Notes: generated from the sequence alone by a model not told the origin. Shown: positions 43,255 through 55,289, counted from the first letter of the stretch. The stretch is DNA of 64,000 bases from Asterella californica (GCA_036924285.1 JAYKYS010000011.1:8618001-8682000), one strand, 5' to 3'. Made by a program: numbers and translations.

Positions 43255-46250
43255 TGTCATGTCGTGGACCGGCTCCTATCTGAAATTCAAACTTCGATGC
43301 TTGTTGTTCTAAAGACACTTATGAGAAGACAAGCTAGGCCTCTACTTACGGGCTTTTGGCACCATTTCGGATCTTCACTTTCATCGCATCAGTGGATAGA
43401 GCTCCTTGTCAGCATTCCATATGCACATCTAGTGAAGAAGTTATGCGACTCGAAAGAAGGAAAAATCAAGCTAGGCCATAGTTTACTTGCTGATTGGGTA
43501 TTTGAGGCTTCAGGCGTTATATCAAAGATGCAAGGGGCCTGCTTCATTATTATGAGAGAACTTCGTACGTACAGAGACTGTGACAAGGGGGCAACTTAGG
43601 GGGCTAGCTTGCGCTTGCGACTTGTCAACGGACGGTTCAAGAGATTTGGAGATCTAGTGCAAACGCGCAAGGCGTCGTTGGATTCAGATCTGTGCAGGCT
43701 ACGTGTGGGTTAAGACGATTCTTGAAGAGACGGATCGGTTGTTGTGTTTTGAGAGAAATTGAGACGCGGGAAGCAGATTTGAGATTTTCAGTTACATGTG
43801 AAGGAGAGTTAGACCGTTCGGACCGTTCCGGAGTCCAAACTTGATGTCCTTGGATCCATCAGGATCAGAACATCGAGTTCTACAAGAAATTGAAGACGAT
43901 ACCAAGTTTCATCGGGCGGTTTAGGAGTTTTGAGTGAAATTGGCTCGCAGGGAAGCGCTTGCGTTAAGTTTTTCACCGCCTGCGACCTAAAATTGGGTTG
44001 TTCTTCGCGATCGGTGTGCCAAGCTCTTCATTATTGGTGCCTACGCGACCAAGGAGCTTCATCTACGCATAGGAGAAGACAATACGTGGATTGGATTGTT
44101 GGTTTGGGTGAGGTGAGCAAGTTTGAGCCACAGGGAGTCCATTTACGACAATTTTTTGCAACTTGCGACCAAATTTCTTGCGTGGTTTTGCAAGGGGAAC
44201 TCCAAACGACTTGTTTGGAGTCTCGTTGGGTTCGTGATAGCTAGATCTATCTGTCAGGGAAGACGGATATCAGTTTAGATGATCCGTTTGTGCGGTGTGT
44301 GCAGTTTTAAGCAGCAGGTAGGAGTTTTTGAAGGTTCGGTCACCTGTGACCGAAAATCGGTGATATCTCGGCTGTTGGGAGTCGGATCTGAAGGTTTCTT
44401 GGGTTAACGAAGTCAGCGGAGGAGACCCTATCGACATCTGAAGTCCGTTCGGCGAAAGGAGGAAGTTCTCAGATAGACCTTTTCCAGTTTCTTCGCTACG
44501 GTGTCGTGATGTGAATCATTTTACAGTGTAAATAATTCACCTCTCTGTCAAGCGTTAGTCTCTCTGAGTGAAATTAGGACCTCAGAGAAGTCGATACTGG
44601 AGGATGTTATATATTTTTGAGTCTTAGTAGGTTGATTACCATGTAGATGGAGTTAAGCTCATGGGTTGTAATTACATGTCGCCCATGCATGCTTCCTAGC
44701 GAGGTTAGGTTATCTTTCGGGGTTACGCGTCGTTTTACATGTCTTCGCATGTAGTTTAGGGTCTATGCTGGCACTTTAGGGGCTTGACGTGGTAGCCTAT
44801 GTGCAAAATCAAGTCACCACGTGGTTTGGAACACAAAAGGACAGGGGAGTGAAGCTATGAACTCCCATTGGTCCAATTTTATCTTTACTTACTGCTAAAC
44901 TTAGTAGTAGGGGTCTTAAGAGGAGTTTGAGCATTTGGTGAGGAATCTTCGAAATCTGAGAGCACAGGGAGATAGGGTTCGTCGTGCCAAGCACTGTCAG
45001 CGAAATTTTTGATCGATTTGGAGCAATAAAGAAGGAGTTATCGATTTGTGCCAGAATTGTAGCACTTCTGTTGATTTTGGGGTTTTCGGTGTCAATCGCA
45101 GTAGATTTGAGAAAATCGCTTAAAACCTTAGAGGTCTCGTTCATTGCCAGCAGGGCTACGACTGTCCCCAAATTTTCATGTCAATTGAAATTGTGAGTAA
45201 TTCGGGGCGACCGCTGAAGAAAAGGGGGTCCGAAAAGCTCTCAATCTAGAGCACCAACTTCAGAGAGCGAGATCTAGAGTTCTGTGTACAATCAGGAGGC
45301 CCAACTTCACAGGAGTGTTCAGCAAGCTGTTTACTGCAAATCCTGTAAGAATCTTCGAAAGTGATCAAGCCAATTCTCTGTTCTAGGTCAAAATAGCTGT
45401 CTGGGTACCAGAAATTGCCGTAATTTCTCTGCTCAGAACGTTTCTGCCCATATCTCGACACTCTGATTTGATCTCAAGCTGAAACTTCGTGTGTATGGTC
45501 AGTAGGGCCTCACTTACATGTAGGAGGAGTTATGAAGTCTGAACCATCGTATGTTTCTGATTCTGGGCCGTTAAAGTTCGCTGTCTGACCTTATTACTGC
45601 TAGTCTGATCTGATTTTCGTTTCCTGAACATACTGGAGGGTCCATTCGACCTGAGTGAGTGTCTATAGTGTCCTTTATGACCTGAACCCTACCTCTGTCT
45701 AGTAAGCAACCACAGCTTGAAGCCCAACGCTTCTCTGAGTAGACCGAACATAGCCTTCAAGGTCATATCACAGCCAGAAGGTTCCGCCCTTCCCAGGAAA
45801 ACTCTCAACTCGACAACGGGTTTTGCTCTTTTGAGTTCGTTAGAGTTCTGGTTGGCTATATACAGCTTGTGGTAGCTAGCTTTAGCTAAGAACTTGTACA
45901 TGGATGTGGTTTGGCCTCGGGTTTGGATCGCGTGATTCTACTGTGGCTCTGCTTGTTAGCAAAGAGAAGTTTCTCTTGCTTTGAGCTACGCTTCGGTGTT
46001 TTTAGGTCAGGGTTGAGAATCAGGGGTTGTTTTTAAGGGCTTTGAAGCAGGTTACAGACCGCTCTGTCTGTTTTTCAGTTCTGTGCTCTTAGGAGAAAGA
46101 ACATGCAGTGTACATACATTTGGAGTTGATATATATAGCAGCATTCATTTTCATGGTTGTTTTTCTCTGTCTTGTCTTTGTTTCAGCACACATCTCCACA
46201 GCCAAGAACCTCGCATTTTCCTGGACATCCTTCACGCAATATCCGACACG
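43255..46250 (+). mobile_element. F-type solo LTR (F2) carrying a solo B-type LTR
   Basis: Starts TGTCATGTCGTGG and ends near CACGATA. It is flanked by CCGC and TCGC, likely a mutated 4-bp duplication. Without the nested B LTR it is about 1.68 kb. From 44150 on it matches F1 (29590-30410). Confidence 0.65.
44502..45815 (+). repeat. Solo LTR of the B family
   Basis: 1314 bp, TGTCGTGATGTG to CTCAACTCGACA, colinear with the B LTR (1315 bp) but clearly diverged. Flanked by ACGG on both sides (44498-44501 and 45816-45819). F1 has GCTACAGGTTTTG at this place, which confirms the empty site. No internal sequence remains, so LTR-LTR recombination removed it. Confidence 0.93.
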
Positions 46251-47285
46251 ATATCGCTTGAAGTTGAGAAGTGCAGATGTGATCAAGTGAGTACTGCGAA
46301 CTGTGATAGTCATGAGGAATTTGCTGTTGCTTAAGTTCTGGGTCGAATTTTTGAGTGAAACTTTCTAGCATTGAGGGATGTGTTATCAGTAAGATATCTG
46401 GGAAGTTTCATCTCAAATGATCGAATAGTTTGTACAGGGTCTTGGATCAAATGTACATGGGTCTGTAAAGCTCTTGAGTTAGCATAGATTACGGTTTGAT
46501 CCATATCTGAGAGTTGGTTTGAGGTTTTGATCTGAAAATTCTTCATGGTAGGAGTGAAGGGTCTAGTAAAGCTTCCTGTGAAATTTGATCACCATTGGTC
46601 GATTGAATTGGGAGAACTGAGGTCTCAAAGTTTGGAGAAGCTTCTGTTATTAGCGGTTCTGATTTCTTTTGGTTCATTTCGAGCAGTTGGCGAGGAGTTT
46701 GTTACTGAAACTACTATGCCTGCATACAACTCAACATTGTGAAAGTGTGGGGCTGATTTCAGCTCTTTGTGATGAAAGAGAACGGAGTCGCGTTGAGTCA
46801 TAAGTCGCTGTTTGAATTTTAGGAGTTGCCAAGTACCGTCATCATTGGTGTTATGTTATGATCTGAATAGTGCCTTGAAGCATGCATGCTTTACCTTGCT
46901 GGGATGCTTAGGAGACCAAGCTGTACAACAAGTTGTATTAGGAACTCTATCAAGTTGGTTGAGCGATCTTGTAGTATCTTTCGGCTGTATTAAATAGAGT
47001 TGTGGCGGTCAAACTGATGAGTAACTAGCGTCACTGGAATGCTGTTAAGTCATGCTTCTAATGATTTAGAGTTACTTACAAATAGATAGTACAGAGTTGA
47101 GTATTTCAGATAGAGTACAAAAGGATATGTAAGTAACACAAATTACTACAACTTATACGGATCCTTGGATCATAGTAAACTTTAACCTTGAGTTGAGATA
47201 TACAAGGTCACTTGTGCCATAAGAGTAGATAGAGAACATTAGGGTTGAAAGATCAGGGTTTAGAGCCAACCTGTTTGTAACACAC
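46251..47285 (+). repeat. C-type LTR copy C5, second part
   Basis: 46251-46985 matches C4 35816-36535. 46985-47285 continues with the segment that in C4 lies inverted at 31056-31370. It is the intact reference for the order of those two parts. Confidence 0.72.
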
Positions 47286-48060
47286 AAGAAAATCAAAAAA
47301 TGCTCGAAAGTAATAATTTAAGGATCGAACCCACAGAGATGCAAGTAAAGATCATCCAAAAATAATAAACATGTGACAAAGGTGATTCTTTATCGTTGTC
47401 TTTTATTCTCACGAGCAGAAATCAATCCCGGTAGAGATTAAACTCAGGTCTATCCAACAAGACAGAGTTGATAATCCTGACAAATAACATAACAGGTGCC
47501 ATGCCCTCAAGAAAAAAATAAACAATAAAGTTACAGAGCCACAGATGAAAATATCTCAATGAAGAAGTACTGTTGAAGTGCTACTAAGTAGCTTCTAACA
47601 CCATAAACGCTAAGTATTTTCACACTAAGTTATCTCTACTACTAATGTTCTTGGAAACTCTGACGAAAAAGACTCTTCTACCGCCGAAGTATGAAATTCA
47701 ATTTCTTCCTAAGTGTCTTCACCAAAAGAACAACTTCCTCCAAGGTAAACTTCGCCCTAAAACTCCTTCGTAGTAAACTAACTTCGTAGATGCTACTTTG
47801 CTCTCAAGCTTCGTCTCAAACTTCCTACTTTGATTTCATTTGTAAACATCCAAAAGCCTTCGGCACCCAGTCTAACTCCTACCACAATAAACTACGAGGC
47901 TTCATAAGTAAATCCCCATAGTCGACAAATACACGATGGCTCCGTAAACTCAGAAAATAGAAAATCCAAATAATGTGGTGCCCACAAATTACAGGATGCA
48001 CGAATTTTTGAAATTTTTAAGAATAATAACTTGTTTGTATAACTGAAGAAGCGTTGTTAC
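47286..48060. other. Unassigned, probably further LTR element sequence
   Basis: No coding frame. It contains AAGGATCGAACCCACAGAGA at 47321-47340, whose reverse complement resembles AAATCCTCTGTGGGAACGAT at 53826-53845, so related repeat ends may flank the 48-54 kb block in opposite orientation. Confidence 0.4.
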
Positions 48061-51000
48061 TTAAGGTTACGTCTTCCTTAACAGGAAGATGATCTTAAGA
48101 GCTGTTTGTAATAAGAAGTTGACTTCTTCGGAAGACGACCGTCTTCGGAAGAGCGTCTTCTCAGTTGCGTCTTCAGAAGACGAGAAGACGGCGGAAGATG
48201 AGAAGACGGTGGAAGACAGCGACCGTGAAGGACCAACCACGAGTTTTCGGATAAGACAGTAGGTGTACCTACTGAGGCGCACCGAATAGGTAGGTAGGTC
48301 AAGAAGACACCCAAGGTCGAGAACCCCTAATCTGCGGGGAAGATGCGTGAGGAAGCACATTAGGCACCTTCCAACTTCCCGCAGCACAGCGCTTGAGAAG
48401 ATCGATTGAGAGAGTGAGCTTCGTGAGCTAGCATTGAGAGAGGAATCGAGTAAGACATCAAGGTAGGAGAGAGTAAGTTGGCAGCTAGACGAAGAGTAAG
48501 TTGCGGGAGCACAAACAGCAGAGAAAGCGAAGGCGTTTCTGTGGAGCTTCCGAGAAGCTGACAGTGGAGAGTGGCGAGTAGAAGCGAAGATAGAATCGAG
48601 GTGTGGACCGAAATTGACAATAGGCGCATTCGAGAGGAGTCGCATTGGAAGCTAGGACAAGAGCCAGAAGCGCACGGAGGTCGAAGGCAACTCGGGGAGC
48701 CGAAGAAGACTGTAGAGGTTCTTTCCCCTGTTCTTTCCCCTTCCCACTTCTTCTCGCCATTGTCTGGTACTCCCCGCGCTTCCTTGATTGTGTGCAAGCA
48801 GCCTGATCGATTACCCCCACCCCCCATTCTTTCTATTTGAGACATTGGGCGCGGAAGCGCTGTCCAATTTCTGTCAAGACATCTCCTTGCTTCTTCCCGA
48901 GCTCAATTCGAGCTTCCCTACCCCTAGTCCTCAAATTGGAGATCCAAACTATCAATTTCTCTACCCTACTACCTCTCTACCCCCGAAACTTGGAACAGAA
49001 GACGATTCGGAAGATGGGAACATCTTCGGAAGACGCTTCTTGAACTTGACTGTCTTCGGAAGACCGTCTTCGGAAGTCGACTGAACACAATTCGTATCAA
49101 GAGTGGATTTGCTTTGCTTTTGTGTTTAGAGAGGCTTGGTACGAATCCTGAGTGGAGTGGTGAGTTGTTGTGTTATTTCGAGAGTTGGAAGTCGGGAATT
49201 AGGCATGTGCCTCCCGGTCTTCCAAGCTTCTCAACTCCCCATCTTCCTAGAGAGACTAGAAGACTGGAAGGCTGGCAAAATGAGCGAGAAGACGCAAGGG
49301 TCCATTCGGGTCTCTTCTGTCCGATCCATAGCAGTCGTTCCTTCTTCTTCCCGAACTTAGAAGAGAGTTGTGAGAAGTCTTGCTGGCAGAATCTGGAGAG
49401 AATGGTCGAGGGTCATGTCTTCCCATCATGCAGCAAGCTTCTTCTGAGTGCGTATGAGAGGTGAGAAGTCAGAAGAACAGAGTGCAGTTGTCTTGAGTCT
49501 ATTGTGAGGATAGATTGCGTGTAGGAAGACGAAGACAGGTGAGACCAGTGAAGGGAAGTCTGACTTCGGGAAGTCTTCCGAGAAAGACATTGAATCGGAA
49601 GCTGTCCCGAGTGTCTTCCCAGAGGCCACTGTCACCGCAGGAGCCCGCAGCCTTCTTCTGAACCTTTCTCATACTCTACTTCTCGCATATCTTGTATCTT
49701 CTGATAGGAAGTAGGACGTAATGCAAGGTGGGTTGTCTTCTTGGTAATCCATGCGAGGCCTTGCTTAGATAGGATTGTTTAGATATAGCTCGGAAGACGA
49801 GAGCTATCTAGGAAGTACTGTTAGAATCCCGGAAGACGGAGTAGCTGTCTTCTGGAAGACTAGTTTCGTCTTCTGAGAAGTAGAAGCTAGACTGTGGGCA
49901 CTCGGGAAGAACTGAGCCTTCAGCTCATAGTAGGTGCTTGTGGTTTAGTGCAACAGATCTTCCAGGTATGTCGATGCATCTGCGAGGCTTGGTGTTACCA
50001 ACGGCAAAATTGGCCGAGGCCACTCCTTTTCTCAAGGAGTTGGGTCTCGACTTCTTCTTGTGGGATTGGAACCTCGCAGATCAAGGGCTTCTGGAGGAGG
50101 TGTGAGCAGCGTTACCACCGCGTAACCGTGTACCTGCGAAGGCAGGAGTAGCTCGGAGAAGACCGTCTTCCTAGACTGAAGATTGGTGGCGTAAGGCATT
50201 TCACAGGCCTGAGTCTGAGAACCGAGGATATTGGTACGAGAAGAAGATCTTGCCTAGGATTGTGAGTTCGTGGCATGTGCCTTGGAGTACCACCTGCCTT
50301 TTCGTGGAAGACAGGCAGGGGAGGAACGGTTGGAAGATAGAATCTTACCGGGAGCCGAAGAAGCGCCTCCTGGCGAAGTTATTTCTGCATCTCTTTCCCA
50401 AGGGGAAAGCGCAGAAGACGAGGTACTTAGGAGATCAGGACGTGGAGTTCCTGGAATCAGTGTGGGATGACAGAGTGCCAATCCACTGAGGCACGTACAA
50501 CTATGTACAGACGGAGCTAGCATACTTGGGTACCCCGGCGGGAGGACACTTGACGCCCTTCTTCTGCTACTTGTATGTAGCCATGGGGGATCTTAGGGAA
50601 GATCAGCTGGCAGTGTATGGACCAACGGAGCGACAGGAGGTGAAGGAGGAGACCTCGGAAGACGATGACCGAGAGGTAGCAACAACGCCCCTCGCACTCT
50701 GATGCCACAGCTGAGACCCGGCTCTCACCAGAAGACGCTTCTGGTGAGGGAAGATGAGTCTAGTGGGTCGGAAGACGCCACGCCACTGAGGAAGATGAGT
50801 TCCAGAAGTGTACCGAGGACACCCATCTCCCTCATTCATTCAGGATCGGAGTCGGACTCGGAGGTAGAGCTGCTGAGTACCCGATCGGAGCAGAAGACAG
50901 CTTCTGTAACACCTGGGAGTCTTCCGAAGACTCTAGAAGACGAAGGATGGATGGGCGCTCTTGCTGCGATGCGAGGAAGCGCAAAGAAGAGAGCCGCTCC

Positions 51001-53860
51001 TGCCATGAGGAGTCTTCCACCCCGGAAGATGAGAAGAGTACCTTCTTCTCGTGCGCAGAAGATGAAGGCCGTAGTAGCGGAAGAGGCTTCCTTGCCTCTG
51101 GAAGACGAAGTCGACACCATGGAGCGAGTGGTGGAGATGAACTTGTCTTCCGCAGGAAGACGACTGGAGGAGTTCAGTGCCTACTTCCAGAAGGAGATCC
51201 AGCCCGCTATGGAGTTGCTGGAGAGGAGAGCGAGGGCACAGGAGAAGCCCTTACAGCCTGGATTCGGCCTGCGCACCTTGCTGCGACAGGAAGACAGCCA
51301 GTAGAAGACGGAGTCGCTGGAAGCTAGTCTCCGCACCACGGAGAAGCTTGCAGCCAGGTACAAGGCGGAAGCAGCCGCTTCTCCCAAGGAGCTGGTACAG
51401 CTTCGGAAGAGCAACCAGGAGTTGCAGGCGCGAGTACAGCAGCGCGATCGGGAAGTTCTCCGAGTGCGGGAGAAGATCACTGCCCTCGCAGAAGAGCAGA
51501 CCACTTGGAAGGCGCAGCGAGAAGCCGCAGAAGCGCGAGATGTAGTGGAGAAGACGCAGAGGGAAGCAGCGGAGGCTCGTGCGCAGAAGATGCTAGCTCA
51601 GTCGGTAGAAGCGCTTCGGAAGAAGTTCAACTTCACCGCGGGTAAGAAGTTACTTACCTTAGCTAGGGAATGGGACAGCGGGTCCAAGACGAGGTTGGTG
51701 GAATGCAGAGATAGCATGTTCAGGTACTTGGATAGACAGATAGAAGGAGTGAAGACACTTTATGGTCTTCCCTCACTTCTGACACCTGCAACCGCATCTT
51801 CCCACGCTCCAGCACCATCGACTGGATCCGGAATGGAGAAGGAGGAGTTCGATCTCGCTGTACACTTGGTGGTGACAGCATTGGAAGACGAGAAGACTCC
51901 AGAAGACGCCCCGGAAGACATGATGTCTTCTGGAAGACAGGAAGACGAGCCGTCTTCCCAAGTACTCCGCGTGGAGGAAGCGACTTCTCCGGACCCCTAT
52001 GAGGTCGCCATGGTCCCTAGTACTGCATCTGTGCCTCAGAAGACCGAAAACGCACCATTCGACTCGTCTTCCCAGAAGACCATTCCGTCTTCTGAAGATG
52101 CAGCCGCAGAAACAGCAGGGCCAGCGAAGAGCGAGGAGAGGGAAGCTACCTCAGTGGTACCCGAGGTAAGTGCAGGGCTTCCCAGCCCATCAGAAGTCGA
52201 GGTAGTAGCTCCGGTAGGAGCAGATCATGTAGAGATTGCCACCGAGCAATCAGAGTAGTTAGCAAACTCAATCGACACTTCCAGATTTAGTAGGATCGGA
52301 CATGCTATCTTAAGGGTGGCAGTTTTCCATGTAAAAATAGTTAGGACTCCATGTGGCAGCATAGGTAGCGTAGGAGTAACGCAGTGGAGGGCTAATTGGG
52401 AAGAGGGACCGCATGCATGTGAGGTGACAACCTCTTGTCAGCGCCTCTCTCTCTCCCTGGTGGTCGCCTCCCCTGGCTCTCGAGGCAGATGGTTAAGTAG
52501 GATCGTAGAGTAGGAAATGGAGCTCTGCCGGTTCTGCCAATTCTGTAGAATGCTGTAACAACTGCACATACACTTCGATTCTATGGGCAGGCAGACGAGA
52601 CACATTAGAGCAGAGACAAGATAGATAGTTCTTCACACTACACCCGTAGTGGGAAACATACGAATAGTCTTGGAATATACAGGAGGGGTCTGCATACTCG
52701 CACCAGCAGTGGTTTGACGATGTAGATAGAAGTAGTGGACAATCTAGGAACAGGGAACGGCATCCTCGTGCAGTCCTGTTAGCTAGACTGGTGTGTCGAG
52801 GAGTAGACGCAGGAAGTAGAGGGAGTGAGCTTCCCAATGCCATTGTGACTTCTTCTCGGGGAATAGATTGTGGATTTGAGTGCAGAGGCTTTGTCCATGT
52901 CTTCTGGATGGTGGGTTCATTGAATTCGCTCCCAATTGTGCATGGGAAGTGTTCTTCTTGAGTGGCAGTGACTGTCAGCAGTTGTGGAAGTGTAGCTTGA
53001 CTCGTTCAGTAGAGCACTTGGGATCTACGTACGAACGGTCTTCTGGGTAAGTGATCCCAGAAGACAGAGCAGTCAGAGCAGCGAAGTGAAGAAGAAAAAA
53101 GCCTTCTTCCCGCAACAGAAGACGACATCCTCGAGTAGAAGACGGTGCAACAGTACTCATGTTTGTTGTCTTCCTCCTCAAACTATTACAAGCAGGGATG
53201 GCTTGTTAGTCAGGATCCGAACTAGAAGCCTGTCGGAATCTTAATTGCCTCTTTTCATCTTGTTTTCTCTTGTTTGGCTTTTCTCATCTTCCCCATCTTC
53301 TCCCATCTTCCCCATCTTCTTACCTTCTTCTAGTGAGTTTCCGATACTTCTATTGAGCTTCCGTGAAGGTGAATGTCGTTGTAGTGCTGCAGGAAGACAA
53401 CTTCCGTAGGCAGAAGCCTGGGAAGGCTACAAGGGGCATACACCCTGTGATTTATCTAACCCGTTGGAATGTGAGTGTGAGAATAATGTGTAACGACCGT
53501 TGCTAGTCGACTTCTGTGAAGCAGGACAGCCTTCTGGAGGTGTGAGAAGACGAGTTGAACCCCCAGAAGACGAGAATCGCTTCGGGAAGACGGTATCGAG
53601 AAGACCGGAAGAAGCAATCTGGAAGCAGGAAGATCGTCTTCCCGAGCTTCTCTGTGAATAGTTGTGTGATATTTTAGTTGGTAGGTGTTTGTTTAGTTCC
53701 AGAGCACCTTTTGGCGTGTTTGGAAGACGTGTAGTTTTGTGTGGTTTTGTGAGAAGACGGGATTTCTAGACAAAACCCGTGTGTTTGTGTGTTTGAACAG
53801 ATCTTAGAACTTAGAGCAGCGTTACTTGTGCAAATCCTCTGTGGGAACGATATCTTGTAT
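48061..53860. repeat. GAAGAC/GTCTTC-dense block
   Basis: The hexamer GAAGAC and its complement recur throughout, in coding and non-coding parts and on both strands, often as palindromes such as GTCTTCNGAAGAC. In 48061-48240 alone I count nine. The pattern stops near 53760 and is absent from the retroelements around it. Parts of 48.3-49.9 kb and 52.3-53.8 kb have no credible gene. Confidence 0.75.
49968..52258 (+). pseudogene. Broken coiled-coil gene, family unknown
   Basis: One interrupted reading frame. Segment 1 (49968-50698) encodes LAEATPFLKELGLDFFLWDWNLA, WYEKKILPRIVSSWHVPWST, LLAKLFLHLFPKGK and TPFFCYLYVAMGDL, with TGA near 50100, TAG near 50170 and TGA at 50487. After a one-base shift near 50700, segment 2 (50702-52258) encodes an acidic Ser/Glu-rich linker, a long predicted coiled coil (about 51130-51650) and a Pro/Glu/Ser-rich tail, broken once by TAG at 51302. 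It loosely resembles a large family of Marchantia hypothetical proteins, possibly transposon-derived; that is recollection only. Some breaks could instead be introns. Confidence 0.5.
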
Positions 53861-53992
53861 ACTAAATGGGCAAAAGGAGAAATCCTGCGTCACTACAAAT
53901 AACAAACACATAAAGGTACTGAGAACAAACAACACAACGCTTATATATAGTTTTGCTCGAAGATGACGGATCTCACATCTTAAGAAAAAGGA
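53861..53992. other. Short spacer between the two coiled-coil loci
   Basis: No gene seen. 53826-53845 carries the AAATCCTCTGTGGGAACGAT motif common near ends of plant LTR elements. Confidence 0.35.
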
Positions 53993-55174
53993 TTACATCT
54001 TAAACATCAAATCACGTCCTCCTAGTAGACAGAACCGAAGTACACTACCTAACTGTAAAGCTCTACCTATACTCCATAACAACAGTTTAACTGTCTCTCT
54101 GATCTCACGAATCTCGCGCACTATCCTCTTCGTCACTCTAACTATCCTACTCTTAGTCGAAGGATCTGGTGCTGCTGTCATCTCTACCTGAAGTCGCGTA
54201 AGAAACTCCTTCTCTAACGAATCAAGCTCGGTGGCGAAGTACAAAGTCAATACTTCATCCATTTTGTCTCGAAGCTCTTCCGTCTTCGTCTCTACCGCGG
54301 TCTTCGTCTCCGAAGCCTTTGTTAGTTCCTCATCTTTGGTCACCAACTACTCCTGCAAAATATCTCTCTCTGACTTCATGTCGTGAAATCGTGAAGTCAT
54401 TAAGTTCAACTTTACCTGCAAATCCTGGATGTCATGCGAAGCTTTCACCTGCTCTTCGGACTTCACCTGAATCATAGCATCGCGCTCCAATGTTAACTTC
54501 TTCATCTTCTAGGAAGTGGCATCCAACTTCTTCATGAGTTGGTCCTTCTCCTTGAACCATCCTTTCCTGCCGAAGTGTATCGCGCTAAGAAGGTCAGACA
54601 ATGTCAATGATATCTTCGTCTTCTCCTCGTAGATCTATCTCTGCATGTCCAACTGGGCGAGGATTGGTAACGCTGTACCACTTAGAAACTCCAATATGTG
54701 CTCAAACATCCGCAACTCCTTCCCGATACTTGGATCCTTATGGACCGAAGTCGTCGCTTCGTCCTTCTGCGGTGTAGTATGATGGGTCGCTTGTAAACTC
54801 TCCATCTGCAGTTCGGTTGCTCTTGAATGTACCCTTCTCAGAACAAACTCTTCGAGTTCTGCGTTTTCTTGACTTCGTCTTGAGCGCACTTCCTACAATC
54901 TCTACTGAAGAAGATTCGCTTGGGTTTGAAGATCTTCGGTTTCGTCGTCCGAAGTCTCAATGATCGTCTTCTTCGTCTTCTTCGTCTTGCACGAAGTAGC
55001 TCCTCCGAACATTCCTTCATTCGTCATTCTCCTCTTCGCTCGAGTGCTTGGATCTGCCGAAGTCACCAGAGTCACCATCTCATCCTGCTGAGATGTTGGC
55101 TCCAACATCAAGTCGTCGTCAGTTGAAGCCTCTCGCCCATACTTGTCTTCTTCTTCTGGCGTCAACAAATTCAT
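53993..55174 (-). pseudogene. Coiled-coil frame interrupted by five TAG codons
   Basis: A single frame of 394 codons runs from ATG 55174 (MNLLTPEEEDKYG) to 53993. It is acidic at first, then highly charged and coiled-coil-like (SEEQVKASHDIQDLQVKLN, DEELTKASETKTAVETKTEE). Stops occur at 54902-54904, 54893-54895, 54635-54637, 54509-54511 and 54347-54349; all five are TAG, with no frameshift between them. A telo-box tract lies just upstream. Function unknown; I take it for a decayed gene whose CAG codons became TAG. Confidence 0.6.
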
Positions 55175-55190
55175 CCCTCGATAGAAGACT

Positions 55191-55240
55191 GCGGCGGCGA
55201 GGGTTTAGGGTTTAAGATTTAGGGTTAGGGTTTAGGGTGC
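55191..55240 (-). promoter_or_regulatory. Telo-box-like tract upstream of the minus-strand coiled-coil frame
   Basis: The + strand holds TTTAGGGTTTAAGATTTAGG and TTAGGGTTTAGGG, a run of plant telomere-type units. On the minus strand this is AAACCCTAA-like sequence 20-65 bases before the ATG at 55174, the position typical of telo-boxes in plant 5' leaders. It could equally be a small interstitial telomere repeat. Confidence 0.6.
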
Positions 55241-55246
55241 AATATC

Positions 55247-55286
55247 TTGCACAATACCTTCCACTATCATCGAAGGTATTGTGCAA
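55247..55286. repeat. Perfect 15-bp hairpin
   Basis: TTGCACAATACCTTC and its exact complement flank a 10-base loop. It lies just upstream of the telo-box tract of the minus-strand frame. Confidence 0.92.
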
Positions 55287-55289
55287 CTT

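Noticed and set aside
48067..48645. 192-residue minus-strand frame as a gene
   Set aside because: It is serine/leucine-rich and arises from the GAAGAC-rich composition read on the other strand. Several overlapping frames are equally open there.
48061..53800. GAAGAC density as vector or cloning residue (type IIS site)
   Set aside because: The motif is spread irregularly over more than 5 kb within natural-looking sequence on both strands, without vector features.
53993..55174. TAG recoded as an amino acid in the five-TAG frame
   Set aside because: Nuclear plant genes use TAG as stop, the element frames nearby also contain TGA and TAA, and decay of CAG explains the pattern more simply.
55191..55240. 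Chromosome end (telomere)
   Set aside because: Only about five degenerate units are present and ordinary sequence continues on both sides.
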